DNA of 64,000 bases, from the NCBI GenBank assembly GCA_035079385.1, contig JAVHKY010000009.1, forward strand, positions 682,001 to 746,000, given 5' to 3'. A model generated the notes under the pieces. The model had not been told where the DNA came from. It did no database searches and was given only the letters and a program-made list of their open reading frames with translations. The position numbers and the translations under genes were made by a program. Below are positions 33,181 to 44,289 of the stretch, piece by piece; positions within the stretch are counted from its first letter, which is position 1, and each line of letters starts with the position of its first letter. The DNA is from Aspidiotus rigidus. Lineage: Eukaryota > Arthropoda > Insecta > Hemiptera > Diaspididae.

Positions 33181-33455
33181 GTTGGTTGGCTTCAACTGTG
33201 TGATTATGGCGAGCGATTCAGAGTGCAGCTCTGCAAGCAGCAGCTCTGTCTCTAATGAGTGTCGCGTTGGGTTGCGCTGCGTTTCGTTTCGTCGCGTCGC
33301 GTCGCGTCGTGGGTGTCAGTATGTCGACGCAGCCCAGTGTACCGGCGCGACCCGGCCTGGCTAACGGCGTGACTAAAACCAACAAAAACGAAGCGTACGG
33401 CGTACGAACTCGTTCCGGTTCACATATCATTATCAACTTTGTTTTCAACAATTGA
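33180..33455 (+). other. CpG-rich patch, candidate promoter/first exon
   Basis: The patch is strikingly richer in G+C and CpG than its surroundings, with tandem CGCGT motifs at 33290-33308. Several ATGs open here. The one at 33321 gives MSTQPSVPARPGLANGVTK followed by TNKNEAYGVRTRSG, disordered-looking and with no family match, before a stop at 33453-33455. No convincing donor site was found. It could be a 5' untranslated region plus first exon of a host gene. Confidence 0.3.
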
Positions 33456-33459
33456 TATT

Positions 33460-35000
33460 TACATTGTCGAACACTTTTCCTTTTCGTTGGGCAGGTTTCT
33501 TTCTTTCTTTCTTTTCTCTCGCTCTCTCCTTTGTTTTCTTTCCTCTCGCAAAATAAGAACTTGGCTTGGATCTATTACAAACTTCCTGCGATGTCGCTTC
33601 ATAATTATGTCTTCAACCAGACGTACATCCACAATGATATTCTACAAGTAATACCTACACCTATTCACAAAGGATATGTAAAAAACGATAATAAGCGTAG
33701 ATAGGTAAGTATATTTAATTATTTTAACGTAAGAATTCCGCTTGTAGGTATCGATACATAGGCCTGGGTACCTACTAACAATTCCGATTCGTTCCATTAC
33801 ACTGTGACACTTACAAAGTAGAATTGACGTATCTGCGGAGCAACGATAATATGAAGAACTATCAAAACGAACCAAAAAATGTGTTTGGAAAAAAATCAAA
33901 TCACTGTATGACAATTGTGTAGTTGTTCTCTTGTTTAGTTTTTAGTATAGAATTCATTAATACCTAGTAATAATTTGCTTCAACAAAGTTCACGATTCTC
34001 AGATACGGCAGTCACCACGCAGTACGCATAGCATTTGACCATGCAAGTAGTGGTGTCTGATTACCAAACTTCATAACACACCGCGGAAGATCTCGTCCCG
34101 ATGATAGGTTTTGCAGGTACGTCAATTCAACTTTGCACAGTAGACATAATGGTCTAGTAAACAGGATGAAAAAAACGAAATACATGAGCCGAACTAGAAA
34201 ATATAGAAATAAAGGTCATTTTCAATCAAAGCTCCCGCACAGTAAACGAAGATATCCCCCTTCCATACTCGCCGATTTGATTTACGGTAATAATCATAAT
34301 GATGATAGGTAATGACAATGTTAATGACTCATACGACTTAAGCTGATAATGTATTTCAGATCCTTCATTTCTTTTTTCGGTAGTAAGTATATCAGTTGAC
34401 CATTGGTCAAAAAAGTTCTTCTGTTTTAACAATATTATACAAATTTGCGGCTCAAGTATTTGGTTTTTTCGTCCTATGACATTACTAAACCAGTATATCG
34501 ATATTATTTTATCGCGTTCGGTTCAGTTTGTTCAAAACAGAGGAACGAGTTAAACATTATTTCTATTCGATTATAGATACCTCGTCAAGGTCTAGGTAAT
34601 CGGACTAATGCTGTACGTTAGTGTGAAGGGCTGTTGAGTATTTGCAGAATCGTAAACCCGAAGATTTTCCGTGTGAGTAGATTACAGTACCTACCTATTT
34701 TTGTAAGTATCCGTACATTCGCCGTAGAATGGAATGCGTACATTACTTCCTTCCTCAGTAGATATACGGGGAAAGATGAAAGAAGAAAAAAAAAATGTTT
34801 TTACTCACTAAAACACTTGAACTATCGCATACTATTTATTCGATTGTCAGAACTCCAGCGCTTGGAATAAATCTGGTGAAAATGAGTTGGAACGTGCTGT
34901 GTGGTATCCTGGAATATCGAAGGTCTTGAGGCAGTCAGCAAATAATATATGACTTTCTCGTAATATTCATGTTTCTAGTTTCTTATATCATACTGTATTA
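33460..35000. other. No gene recognised
   Basis: Low-complexity TTTC/CTCT stretches at 33498-33547. Otherwise AT-rich without motifs. Confidence 0.4.
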
Positions 35001-35008
35001 TATGTTAC

Positions 35009-37836
35009 TTACGCGGGATTTGTAAAATTGTTTTCTTCAAGAAATCAGCAGAAAAATTGCCGATTACGTGAATTAAGCAGCCATTTTTTTACTGATTTCA
35101 TGAATAAGGCACTTAAATTCCTTTTCTTAGTAGAGAGAATGTGATTATATTTCACTTATGTATACATTTTTGTAGGATAAAAATGACCGAGTTATCGAGT
35201 GTAGAAATTCATTCAAACTCCTGCAATATTATGGATGCAACCTTCCTTACTTTTTTCTAATCAATACCTGTTGCATTTCTGTGCATCAAAAATCACAATA
35301 TAATTTGACGTATGTACAAATATTTTTTTCCCCTGGTTAGTACAAATAAAGAGGTAGGAGTTTGATATTGAATGATGTCAAGATGAAAAGATTTTTTCAT
35401 GGTAGGTGAAAAATAACAATAATTTTAAAAAATTTTTGGCTTTACTACCACACTAAGTATAAATTATTGTTTTAATACAGAAAAGCTCGACGTTTTGCAG
35501 TGCCCAGACTGCATTCTCAAGAGCAAAAAAAAACCAAAATTCTTTTGAATGATCGAATGATATCATTCATGTTCTATTACAAATTGATAGTACATTCAGT
35601 TCAGTTTTGCATGCTTTCAGGTCAACTTATTATTCGTATGAAATTATTGCGCGTATTGAATGATAATTATGAAATCGCACTGGACTGAGGAGTGAGAGGC
35701 GGAAGCTATTTGTATCATAACGAATCCAAACATTACTAAAGATAAGTAGATGGTATTACCACGTCTGAAGTAAATTTGAAGTAGTTGACGTAGCTGGGGT
35801 CTGAAAAGTCCAAAGGAAATGCGATAAGCGACTTACGGCCATAGTAATAAATAACTTTAATGAAATTATTTGTGTTGTATATGTTGCTTGCGGACACAAA
35901 GAAGAGATAAATATACTTTTGACTGCAGTGTGGGACTTTATAGTTAAGTGTGAGCGGTGCATAGGTAGTGAAGACGAAATGTGCTTGTAGTGTTGTTGTT
36001 TGGCCTGTTATAGTATCGACCCTAAAAAAACAAGGGCGAGTGGACCACTTTGATTTCCAGAGCTTGCCTGACGAGCCGTACAAATTTGTAATACGTTACA
36101 AGAACCACCCAACAAAGTATTCCTTTTGTCGTCTTTTTAGGAATAGAACAGCAAGAAAAGTAGCCAGGGAATTACTTTTCATATTTTTGGAATCTGGTGC
36201 TCCCTACCTCCTCCAGTCTGACAACGGTCGAAAATTTACTGCTGGAATTATCGCCGAGTTGACATCTATGTAGCCTTATCTTATGCTGATAAATGGTCGG
36301 GCGCGGTATTTGCAAAGCCAAGGGTCAGTTGAGCGTAGAAATTGCAGTCTCAGAGATTCTTTGGTGGCGTGGATGAGAGACCTCAAAACTGCTGTATGGC
36401 ACCGTGGTCTACCGTTTTTACAGTGAGACATAAACACATGCTTTCACAAAGCCATCAAAATGTCCCCATACAAAGGGGTCTTTGGGCAGAAACCACAAGT
36501 GAGCCTGGGATTGAATGTTCTCTCAGCACTTCTGGAGATGATTCCCACAGTAGTAAATAAGAAAGAAGTTGAAAAGATATTACCCGCCCAGGTTACCAAA
36601 GTGAAATCCAGTGACGCTCCTAATGAAAACCAAAGACAAGTTGTTTAGAAGAAGCCATGGTAGTGTCTGTTCTACCCACTCATGCAGTCGAATCTAGCGA
36701 CGTGCTTAACAAACATAACGCGGACTTTATTGTTTTAGAAGAAGCCAAGGATGTGTTTGTTCTATTAACTGCAGTTAAATCTGTTGACACTCCTAAACAC
36801 GTTGATAGAAATTATCTTTCCTACTATTCTTGAGGTGAGTATAAAATATCATAGCCTCTGACATTACGTTCCTTTAACTGCAATACTCTTTATAGGCTTA
36901 TGATGTCGGAGAGGGTATACTACAAATTGAGTCACCGCAGCCGCCGAATAAGAATCTTTCTATAAATTAATACAAAGCAATTGAATGTCGTTGGACCTTG
37001 ATAGCGAAGATGAAAAAGAGCTGTAAGATGATAGATAGCTTGTTTGTGAAATGTGATGCAAGGAAGGGTCTTCTGGACAACCCCCCCCCCTATTTGTTTT
37101 TACTGCTTGATCCTCTACTGCGTGTACTTCGTTGCAAAGTACTGAGAACGCACACAAACGAAGGAAGACTGATGATGGTGAAGTGAAAGTGCTTCCTGAT
37201 CATTCTGTGACGTTACGCCACAAAATTGCATTCATCAGCTTACAACAATAAGCAGAAAGAATTGAATATTTGGCTGGAACAAAACAGCATCGCGCCAACA
37301 AAATACTGCTCCTTGTCAGGTGAAAACGTACAAACTGAGGCTCATTATTCCCTATGGGAACTGTACATAAGAACTCTCTTGGAATGGAGCAGGGGTATCG
37401 GCAATGCTCCTGCTGGTCTCAGTGCACTACAAGCAGATATAAATGAAAGAAAGACAACATAATTTGCAATTTGGTATGCCACCCCGGCAAAAGCTGAAAA
37501 AATCATGCCGCAACCGAATGAAATTTCTTTCCTTTTTACATTTCATTACTTTTTTTTCTCTTGTATTAAATCGAACATCTACTTCCTTTCTTCTCATACA
37601 ATATTTAACTGTAGTCTCAAATTCACGTGAACTCTGTATCTCGAAATGTAAGTACTTGCTGATTTTACAAATTCTGTACCTCAATTTATGAGCATTTACT
37701 GATTTTACGTAATCGGCTACCAAATTTGTGTAATGCTGCGTATTTCATGAACTCTGCAACAGCGTTGCTTATTTCACAAAATCGGCAATTTTTCTACTGA
37801 TTTCATGAAAAATGGAATTTCACAAATCCTGCGTAA
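35009..37836 (+). mobile_element. TIR-flanked element carrying a KRBA2/Ginger-type integrase
   Basis: The left end (35009-35120: TTACGCGGGATTTGTAAAATT, GAAATCAGCAGAAAAATTGC, CGATTACGTGAA) is inverted at 37700-37836 (TTACGCAGGATTTGTGAAATT, GAAATCAGTAGAAAAATTGC, CGATTTTGTGAA). These TIRs of about 110-130 bp enclose an integrase pseudogene. Exact termini and a target duplication could not be fixed by eye. DNA transposons with retroelement-like integrases and TIRs are the Ginger type. A run of ten C lies at 37081-37090, and 37226-37462 holds an unidentified 78-residue open frame. The rest of the interior is non-coding or decayed. Confidence 0.66.
35968..36648 (+). pseudogene. KRBA2/SCAND3-like integrase catalytic domain, two in-frame stops
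   Basis: One continuous frame shows the retroviral-type integrase core found in KRBA2-like and Ginger-like proteins. GRVDHFDFQSLPD supplies the first Asp, LQSDNGRKFTAG the second, and LQSQGSVERRNCS the Glu of D-D-E. MSPYKGVFGQKP follows, near the end of the core. In-frame stops at 36271-36273 and 36421-36423 are the only breaks, so decay is modest. Upstream in another frame, KCERC near 35947-35960 is the CxxC of the HHCC zinc domain, so one more frameshift separates the zinc finger from the core. The enzyme would join element ends to target DNA. Confidence 0.8.
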
Positions 37837-37839
37837 CTT

Positions 37840-40800
37840 ATATAAGTTTGAACGGCGTTTATTTGAAAACAGCGCGAGTCACGTTGTAAAAAACGACAGT
37901 TGAGATTTGAAAAGCAAAAATTTTGTATACAATTGTGAAACAGGAGGGAAGGAAAAGGTACGCCAGACTCAGGTAGATGCAAGTTGATTGCAGTTACAAT
38001 ATTTATTTACTATTGTATTTCGCACTGCTCGCGACACTCTACGCTTTTAATGAACGAAAATACGTGTAAAAAAAAGCTGATACTTCGATGCTTAGAAGCA
38101 GCACACGTCCAGGGTTGTCACCTGACACATTTTGCGAGGGTGGATCGTAGACTGTTCTCAATACATATAGAAAAATTAGTTAGTGCATTCGTGTTATGTA
38201 ATCGGCTGTCCAAGTCTCAGAGCCTGAGTTAGTTTCCTGAGTATTTATATATCTGTAATTTGCACTTGTCTGCTTTATAGTTAGAGTTCCATATTGAGTA
38301 AGATGTACTGGGTACTAGTGTTAGGGACCGACAAGGGATGGGAATTATGGTGACGAGTCGTCTATGACTGGAGCCCTGTGGTCGATGTCTAGGTGACGAT
38401 GATTATATTGTAATTAGTTTATTCAGTTCCGGTTTTACCACAAGTGCAGACTGTGCAACTGCACAGGGCAGAAAATTTAGAAGGAAAGAAAGAGTAGTTG
38501 AATCATGAAAAAATGTGCGCCTCATAGAAGAAAAAGAAACAGTAGAATCAATACAAAAAGATTGTAAGGGAGCCACGTGTCTTATCTAACCAACTACTCA
38601 TCTAAGTATTATAATTTTTCAGAGGGGCAAAATACGGGTAGCTGCGAGAAGAGAAAGATCAAAAAGAAGCCGCAATATTAAATAAAGTTCGAAAAATAAA
38701 GCTTTTTTTACGCCGCAACAAAACAAAAATAATGAAATATATTTCAATACTCTTAATTCAATACTAATAGGTACTGAATTTAATATTTTCATAGGTACTC
38801 AATACCTATATTAAAAATTACTTGCGCAGCGTTTTGGGACAAAGAAAATTAATAGATTTAGCGATATTAGCGATTGAATGTGAAATTGCAAATGGAATCA
38901 ATAATATTGATAAATAATTGATGAGTTAGCGCAAATAAAACTCCGGCGGACACTTTTCTTATTCTACTTACACTTATTTTGGTATTGTGTCAGAGGTTAG
39001 TCTACCTACTGAATACTCGAAATGAGTAACGTGTGTATCAACTTCAGAATTCGGTTTTAATTCTTATGAATTTTATGGAACCTACGTATTTATTCTTAGA
39101 AGTAAAACAAAAATGTTATCATGTAGGCTTGATACTCGTCATTTGACTGAAAAGGGTAAACAGGAAGGGTTCCTATAATGATGTGAGAGGCTCTTCAAAA
39201 GCCCGTTTGAGGCCCATTAAAACTTTTCTCTTTTTTTTTGAGTCTGGGACAGAAAAAAAAATTAGCACTGATGGGCGGCAGTGAATCTAAAACCGGCACT
39301 GGTCTGTATTGCTCGGTTACTCACAATACCTACACATAAATTTTGAAAATCAATCATTATGTAACCTACAGGTCTATATTATTACGGATGTATCAGTTAG
39401 TGCAAAGGTAGATGGTACCCATTTAGGTACCTAACTAGAAACAAGATCGTAAGATTTTTTGAAACAAATTACTCAAAAAACTAGGTATATCTTATATATA
39501 CTCGTACATACTCACTCGTACGTAGTATTCCAAGCATCGCGCTCGCATATCGACCACAGATATTTGACGCGCGTTATCGCAGTATCCAGCGTGTGAATTT
39601 ACTTACACACATAGGTATAATACGCTGTACGTACATTGAATGTATGCATATACGCATTTATTTTAGATACCTGATGGCTGAGGGAGAAGTAAAAGTGAAA
39701 TACATTTTTCACTCATTTACTTACACACACGCGCCTGAGTCCAGTGTATAATACAGTATAATATTTTCAGTAAGGAAGGTAAGACAGGACTTAGAAACAG
39801 AAGAGAGAGTGAGAGCGAGAGCAAAAGGAGAAGAAGAAACAAAGTTGATGGCTGATATCGCTGGTACAATGAGCGAATAACTGTTGGCGATGGATACTCG
39901 ATTTGATATCAGTTCAACACCATCTGCAATTCGCGCGTCGCGACTAACCTAACGATAAATGTCGTTTTTTCCAAATAGCAAAGCGCATTTACTGTCGTAC
40001 GAGAATAAGTACCTACCTATACATATACTGGTGGATACAGTATTAACGTACGCGCACGCATATGCATACAATAGGAACAGTAGACTAGAACAGAAATAAC
40101 AATTTGTCACCTTTAATGTAGGTCTACAATCGCAGATATGCAATTGCGTTACGCGCGGAGTAGTTCTTTGTACCCGCTTCTGTTGCCTCTGGGATTGTGC
40201 CGGTGTAAGGCCGGACACGACTAACAAGGAATGAAATAATAACCTGTAGTAATGTCCAACTACGTACTTGACTAGTATCATGGAACTCGAAGAATCTTTC
40301 GATCGCGAAAAACAATAAGATCGTGTCCTGTAGATCTTCGCGTTACTCGTCTTTCATATACGCAGTGCGGATTCTCGATCACAATTAATTTTCACCGAGA
40401 AACCAACGTATCAATTCTAAATTTATCGGCTTCGCTCGTTATTTATTTTAGTTGGGCGAGAGATTTTGGAAGCTCTTTTCATTTGTTGCATGTTTGTGTT
40501 GTTATTAGAAACGCTATACTTACTTAATTGTAGAAACTTTTGTCCATCCGCACGGATGAATATTTAAAATTATAGCGAAAAAAATTTCGACGACGAGACG
40601 CTAACAGTGTTGGTTTCCATTCGGATTCCTACCTTCTGAAGACGTGGGATCACTGCGTTGATCAGGAAGACCGAATGATGCCGTACAAGACAAGAATGAA
40701 CTTAATTATTCTTCCCGTTTTGTTAAACTTCAACACGACCGGCAATTAGTATAACCACCTTCACATGGGTCAGATACCACATAAACCGCCGGATAGCAGC

Positions 40801-40980
40801 ATGCTAATATGAACCAGGCTATCGCCAAGATTGTTAACAACGCGTGTGATTTGTTCAACAACCGAAATCGTAAGAGGCATCGAAACTATGGTCGTACATG
40901 ATAAAAAAATTTCTCCTGCAGAGAGTGATAGCCAATTGACTTGTGAGCTATTTGAAGGAATGAGATATAATCTCTAGTAG
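37840..40980. other. No gene recognised
   Basis: Over 3 kb of AT-rich DNA. A purine-rich GAGAGAGTGAGAGCGAGAG tract lies at 39805-39820. No motif-bearing frame, RNA gene or clear inverted repeat found. Confidence 0.42.
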
Positions 40981-40982
40981 TC

Positions 40983-42224
40983 AGAACAATTTTCAAACTG
41001 GGCGCTGTACATCAGATCCTGGAATCAGGCTGAAGATCAAAGCTGAGTCAGCAATAGATATGCGCCAGCTTTGTGCAGCCGTCAGCCTCAATGTAAGAAA
41101 TACGTTTTAATCAATCCTATGGGAGAGGATATTAGAAGATGCAGAAGTGCCCGCATATCTGCTGAGGATTATCAGCAGCTATCTTAGCTGTCACAAGAGC
41201 TAAGCACACAACAGCTACTGGTACATACAGCGCCTATTTACTCGTGGGGTGCTGCAGTGGTCGGTCCTAGGGCCGCTGTTGTGGTGCATTGCATTTAACG
41301 GGATTTTCAAGGTGAAGCTGCCACCGGCTGTCAAGTCTATCTGCTACTCCGACGTGATAATTATGCACTACCCAAACAACTGTAGCGGTGGAGAGCAAGG
41401 TAAATCAAGCCCTAGGGGTAGTGACGCATTTGATTGAATCGGCTACATTATAACTTGCAGTAGGTAAGACAGCAGGGTGTGGAAATTGAGACCAAGAAGC
41501 AGATATATAGTACCCAGACCCCTTTAGGCACCATTTTCTGATGGCAGGGTTGTTACATACCTAAACCACCTGAATAGGAACTTAGTAGGGCTGAGAGAAG
41601 GAAGAAAAAGAATCATGATGAGCACCGCTTTGTCGATCCTCCTACGCGGTGTCCCAGTATAGGCCGATTCAATGAAGATACCTTACAGAAGGGGAGAGAG
41701 ATGGTAAAGATCCAACAAAGAGCTGTGCTGAAGTGTGTTAGTGCCTACCGCACTGTCTCAACAGAGGCTCTTTGCATATTAGCACGTCCACCACCATTGC
41801 CCAGAGTAAGCTGCAGGGTACGTGGACAACCTGTATGTTAATATGCGACCTTGATGAGTGAATGACCCAATTCCACAGTCAGCTGAGCTTACACCTGACG
41901 CAGGAGTATAGCAGCCCTGGCCACTACAACAATTTACATGAAGTTAAGGAAAGTTGAGCAGCCAACGCGTTTCACTGCAACCAAGGGCAAGATGATGGAC
42001 CACAACACACCTTATTTGAGTGAGAGGTGTAGAGATGTGAGCGGGACAAGCTTAGTCGTGTCTTAAAGAGATCGGGGTAGATGAAACGCTTGCTCCAAGT
42101 AGCATGGTATCCAGCATGGTATCCACCATGCTAGATTCCAAAGAAGCATGGAACCAGGCGTCTGCATTTGCAGCTCCCGTCATGAAAAGGAGGAAGATGG
42201 ACCAGGAATGGAATTGGCAAATAG
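40983..42224 (+). pseudogene. R1-like LINE 3' half (copy C)
   Basis: The plus strand carries the same family as copy B. LCAAVSLNVRN (near 41070) is followed by VLGPLLWCIAFNG (41264-41302). SICYSDVIIM, a damaged YxDD, lies near 41335. The C-terminal AVLKCVSAYRTVSTEALCIL follows near 41730-41790. The end region (KLRKVEQ...) and GPGMELANREL-type 3' sequence run to 42224. It lacks ORF1 and the N-terminal RT, so it is 5'-truncated, as is usual for LINEs. Many stops. Orientation is opposite to copies A and B. Confidence 0.77.
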
Positions 42225-42870
42225 AGAACTACAATATGGCCTACTCGACACCCGTGTACCATCCACATCCAGATGTTCAGAAAGAAGAGGAAGATCGTCC
42301 CTGAAAAAAGAAGACGATGAAGAGACTCCAACCGCAACCTGCTATATCTAAGGTGGTGTCGTTGTTGTATTTCCAACGTTTTGAGTGCCTGGAGGCTGTT
42401 AAACACATACACTCATTTTCCATGGTAAACCAAAATTCCTTTCTTCACTCAACCCCTCGCCTAAAAGAAAGAAAACTTGACATTGACATTGAATCATCCG
42501 TTCAATGCCCTAACCTATATTCTAAAGATGCGAAATTAGACAAAATCACAGCCGACTGTGGATGAAATGATTTGTAAGTTACGCTAAAGGGAAATATGTA
42601 GATATATGTACTCGTATATGGCTAGCTATTCCTCTTAATAACGACGATCTTTTTTGCCGTACTTTGTTCACTTATGTATTATTATCGTTCAGTTCAGTTT
42701 TTCTACGATTACGTGTCGCATTTACGTATTATCTCTATATTATAAGACACAAAACGTATATTTCGGCGCCGATAATCTCCACTCCTACCGAATACTTTTC
42801 CCCGAAATTTTCCTGATACACGTTTATTGTTCCAGAGAAGAAGAATAATTAAAAAAATTGTGGGAAAATG
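42225..42870. other. No gene recognised
   Basis: Open frames (e.g. 82 residues at 42317-42565) lack known motifs. Possibly LINE-flanking unique DNA. Confidence 0.35.
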
Positions 42871-42879
42871 AAATTTTAA

Positions 42880-42980
42880 AGCTGAAATTAAGCTTTTAAG
42901 TTAGGTCTATATTGGTTGCTACTTCTACGCGTGTATTCTTGATACAAAAATAAATTTTTCCTTTTATCGTGTTAATGGAC
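42880..42980 (+). repeat. Direct repeat flanking the Tigger MITE, copy 1
   Basis: The blocks GTATATTGGCTACTGCTT..TACGTGTATTCTTGGTACC (at 43820-43865) and TATATTGGTTGCTACTTCTACGCGTGTATTCTTGATAC (here) align with AAGCTGAAA/AAGCTTGAAA context over about 100 bp. The two copies lie about 915 bp apart on either side of the MITE. They are probably the first units of the larger repeat field to the right. Confidence 0.55.
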
Positions 42981-42983
42981 GTA

Positions 42984-43533
42984 CAGTCCACTCTCGATTT
43001 AACGAAGGCCAAGGGAGCAAGGAAAAAATTCCGTAAATCGAGTTTTCATTAAAACAAAATTCGTTAATTCGAGAAGAGAAAAGAAAATTTGTTAAATTGC
43101 GTTAAATGGAATTTCCTAATTCCGTCAAAGTTGATGTTTTGTACTTCAAACGCAATTTTTTACGAATTCAGTTGAAATTTCTTCAAAATATACTCGTTTT
43201 ATTTTCGTCAAAATTGGTTCAATTTTTTTTCCATTGATTCGGATTTTTGTCAAATTTGTCATGGTTGAAGTTTTGTACTTTTAATACTTGGCTTTCAAGA
43301 AAAAATGGTTGAATTTTTCTCAAACTTGATCGCAATTTTGTCAAAATTGATCGAATTTTCTTCAAATTTTGTTAGATTTTTGTCGAACTTGGTCAAAATT
43401 GCTTGCACATTAAATTTTGTTAAATCGAGTACAAATTTTTCGTTATAATGAGTTTTTCGCAAGGGAACAGAGTTTTATTTCGTTAAATCGCGTTTTTCGT
43501 TAAATCAACGTTCGTTAAATCGAGAGTCGACTG
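42984..43533. mobile_element. Tigger-derived MITE, 550 bp, TA target site
   Basis: The left end CAGTCCACTCTCGATTTAAC and the right end, reading CAGTCGACTCTCGATTTAAC inward from 43533, are TIRs flanked by TA on both sides. Subterminal sequence (AAGGCCAAGGGAGCAAGG on the left, AAGGGAACAGAGTTTTAT on the right) matches the 19.6-20.8 kb Tigger. The interior consists of TTTTTGTCAAA/TTGGTCAAAATT-like AT-rich repeats without coding. It is a non-autonomous derivative of the same family. Confidence 0.88.
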
Positions 43534-43794
43534 TAATATGTACGAAGTATTGACAAATAACCATATATATGTATTCCCTCCCTTTTTGCCATGGAATAAT
43601 ATTTTTATTTACATCTCGAAGGAATAATGATGAGATGACACTACTTTTTTTATATTATAAAGCTGAAAAATGGAATCGCACGTAACGAGTAATCTCTACC
43701 CCCATCCATTGAAATTCGATGAAAATTTGACATTATACGGGAATTATGTCGAGGATTGTTTTTTCCTATCCAAAATTGAATAAAGTTCACCGAA

Positions 43795-43900
43795 AAAGTT
43801 GAAATAAAGCTTGAAAATTAATCGTATATTGGCTACTGCTTTTGTACGTGTATTCTTGGTACCAAAAAAAATTTCCGTTTTTTCATACTAGGCAACCAAA
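43795..43900 (+). repeat. Direct repeat flanking the Tigger MITE, copy 2
   Basis: Partner of 42880-42980. It continues into ACGTACCTAGCGCGATTTT and GGTAATCGATGTTCTCAGCT (43951-43993), which recur at 44291-44332 about 340 bp away. Confidence 0.55.
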
Positions 43901-44289
43901 AATAATTTTTAAAATCGGGTTGGTGAATTGCCATAGAAAAGTACTATTAGACGTACCTAGCGCGATTTTAGGTAATCGATGTTCTCAGCTCCTACCGCCT
44001 CGACTCATCTCAAACTCCGCGAAAATAGCTTCATATGTCGAGTGGGAAGGTTTAAGACTTTTTTTCACCCCGAAAAACCCCATAGGGGATGAATGGTAGA
44101 CACATTTTGTTCGTGTAATCGTAAAGGTGTGTGTGTAGTCGCTAAGGTTGTAGATGTTTCAGAGTTTAGTGGCCAGTTGATTTTTCAATGGTAGCTTTGA
44201 TGTGCTCGTAAAATTAAAATGTAGTTCTAATTAATTAAAGAAGGCGTTTGAAAATCACCCGCGTATGTGTTTACGAGAGAGTTCGTGAT

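Noticed and set aside
37226..37462. 78-residue ORF as the C-terminal part of the integrase protein
   Set aside because: Sequence does not match known tail motifs of the KRBA2-like family and is separated by decayed DNA.
41249..41437. 62-codon frame as an intact reverse-transcriptase gene
   Set aside because: It is a short piece with YSDV in place of YxDD, surrounded by stops; included only as part of LINE copy C.
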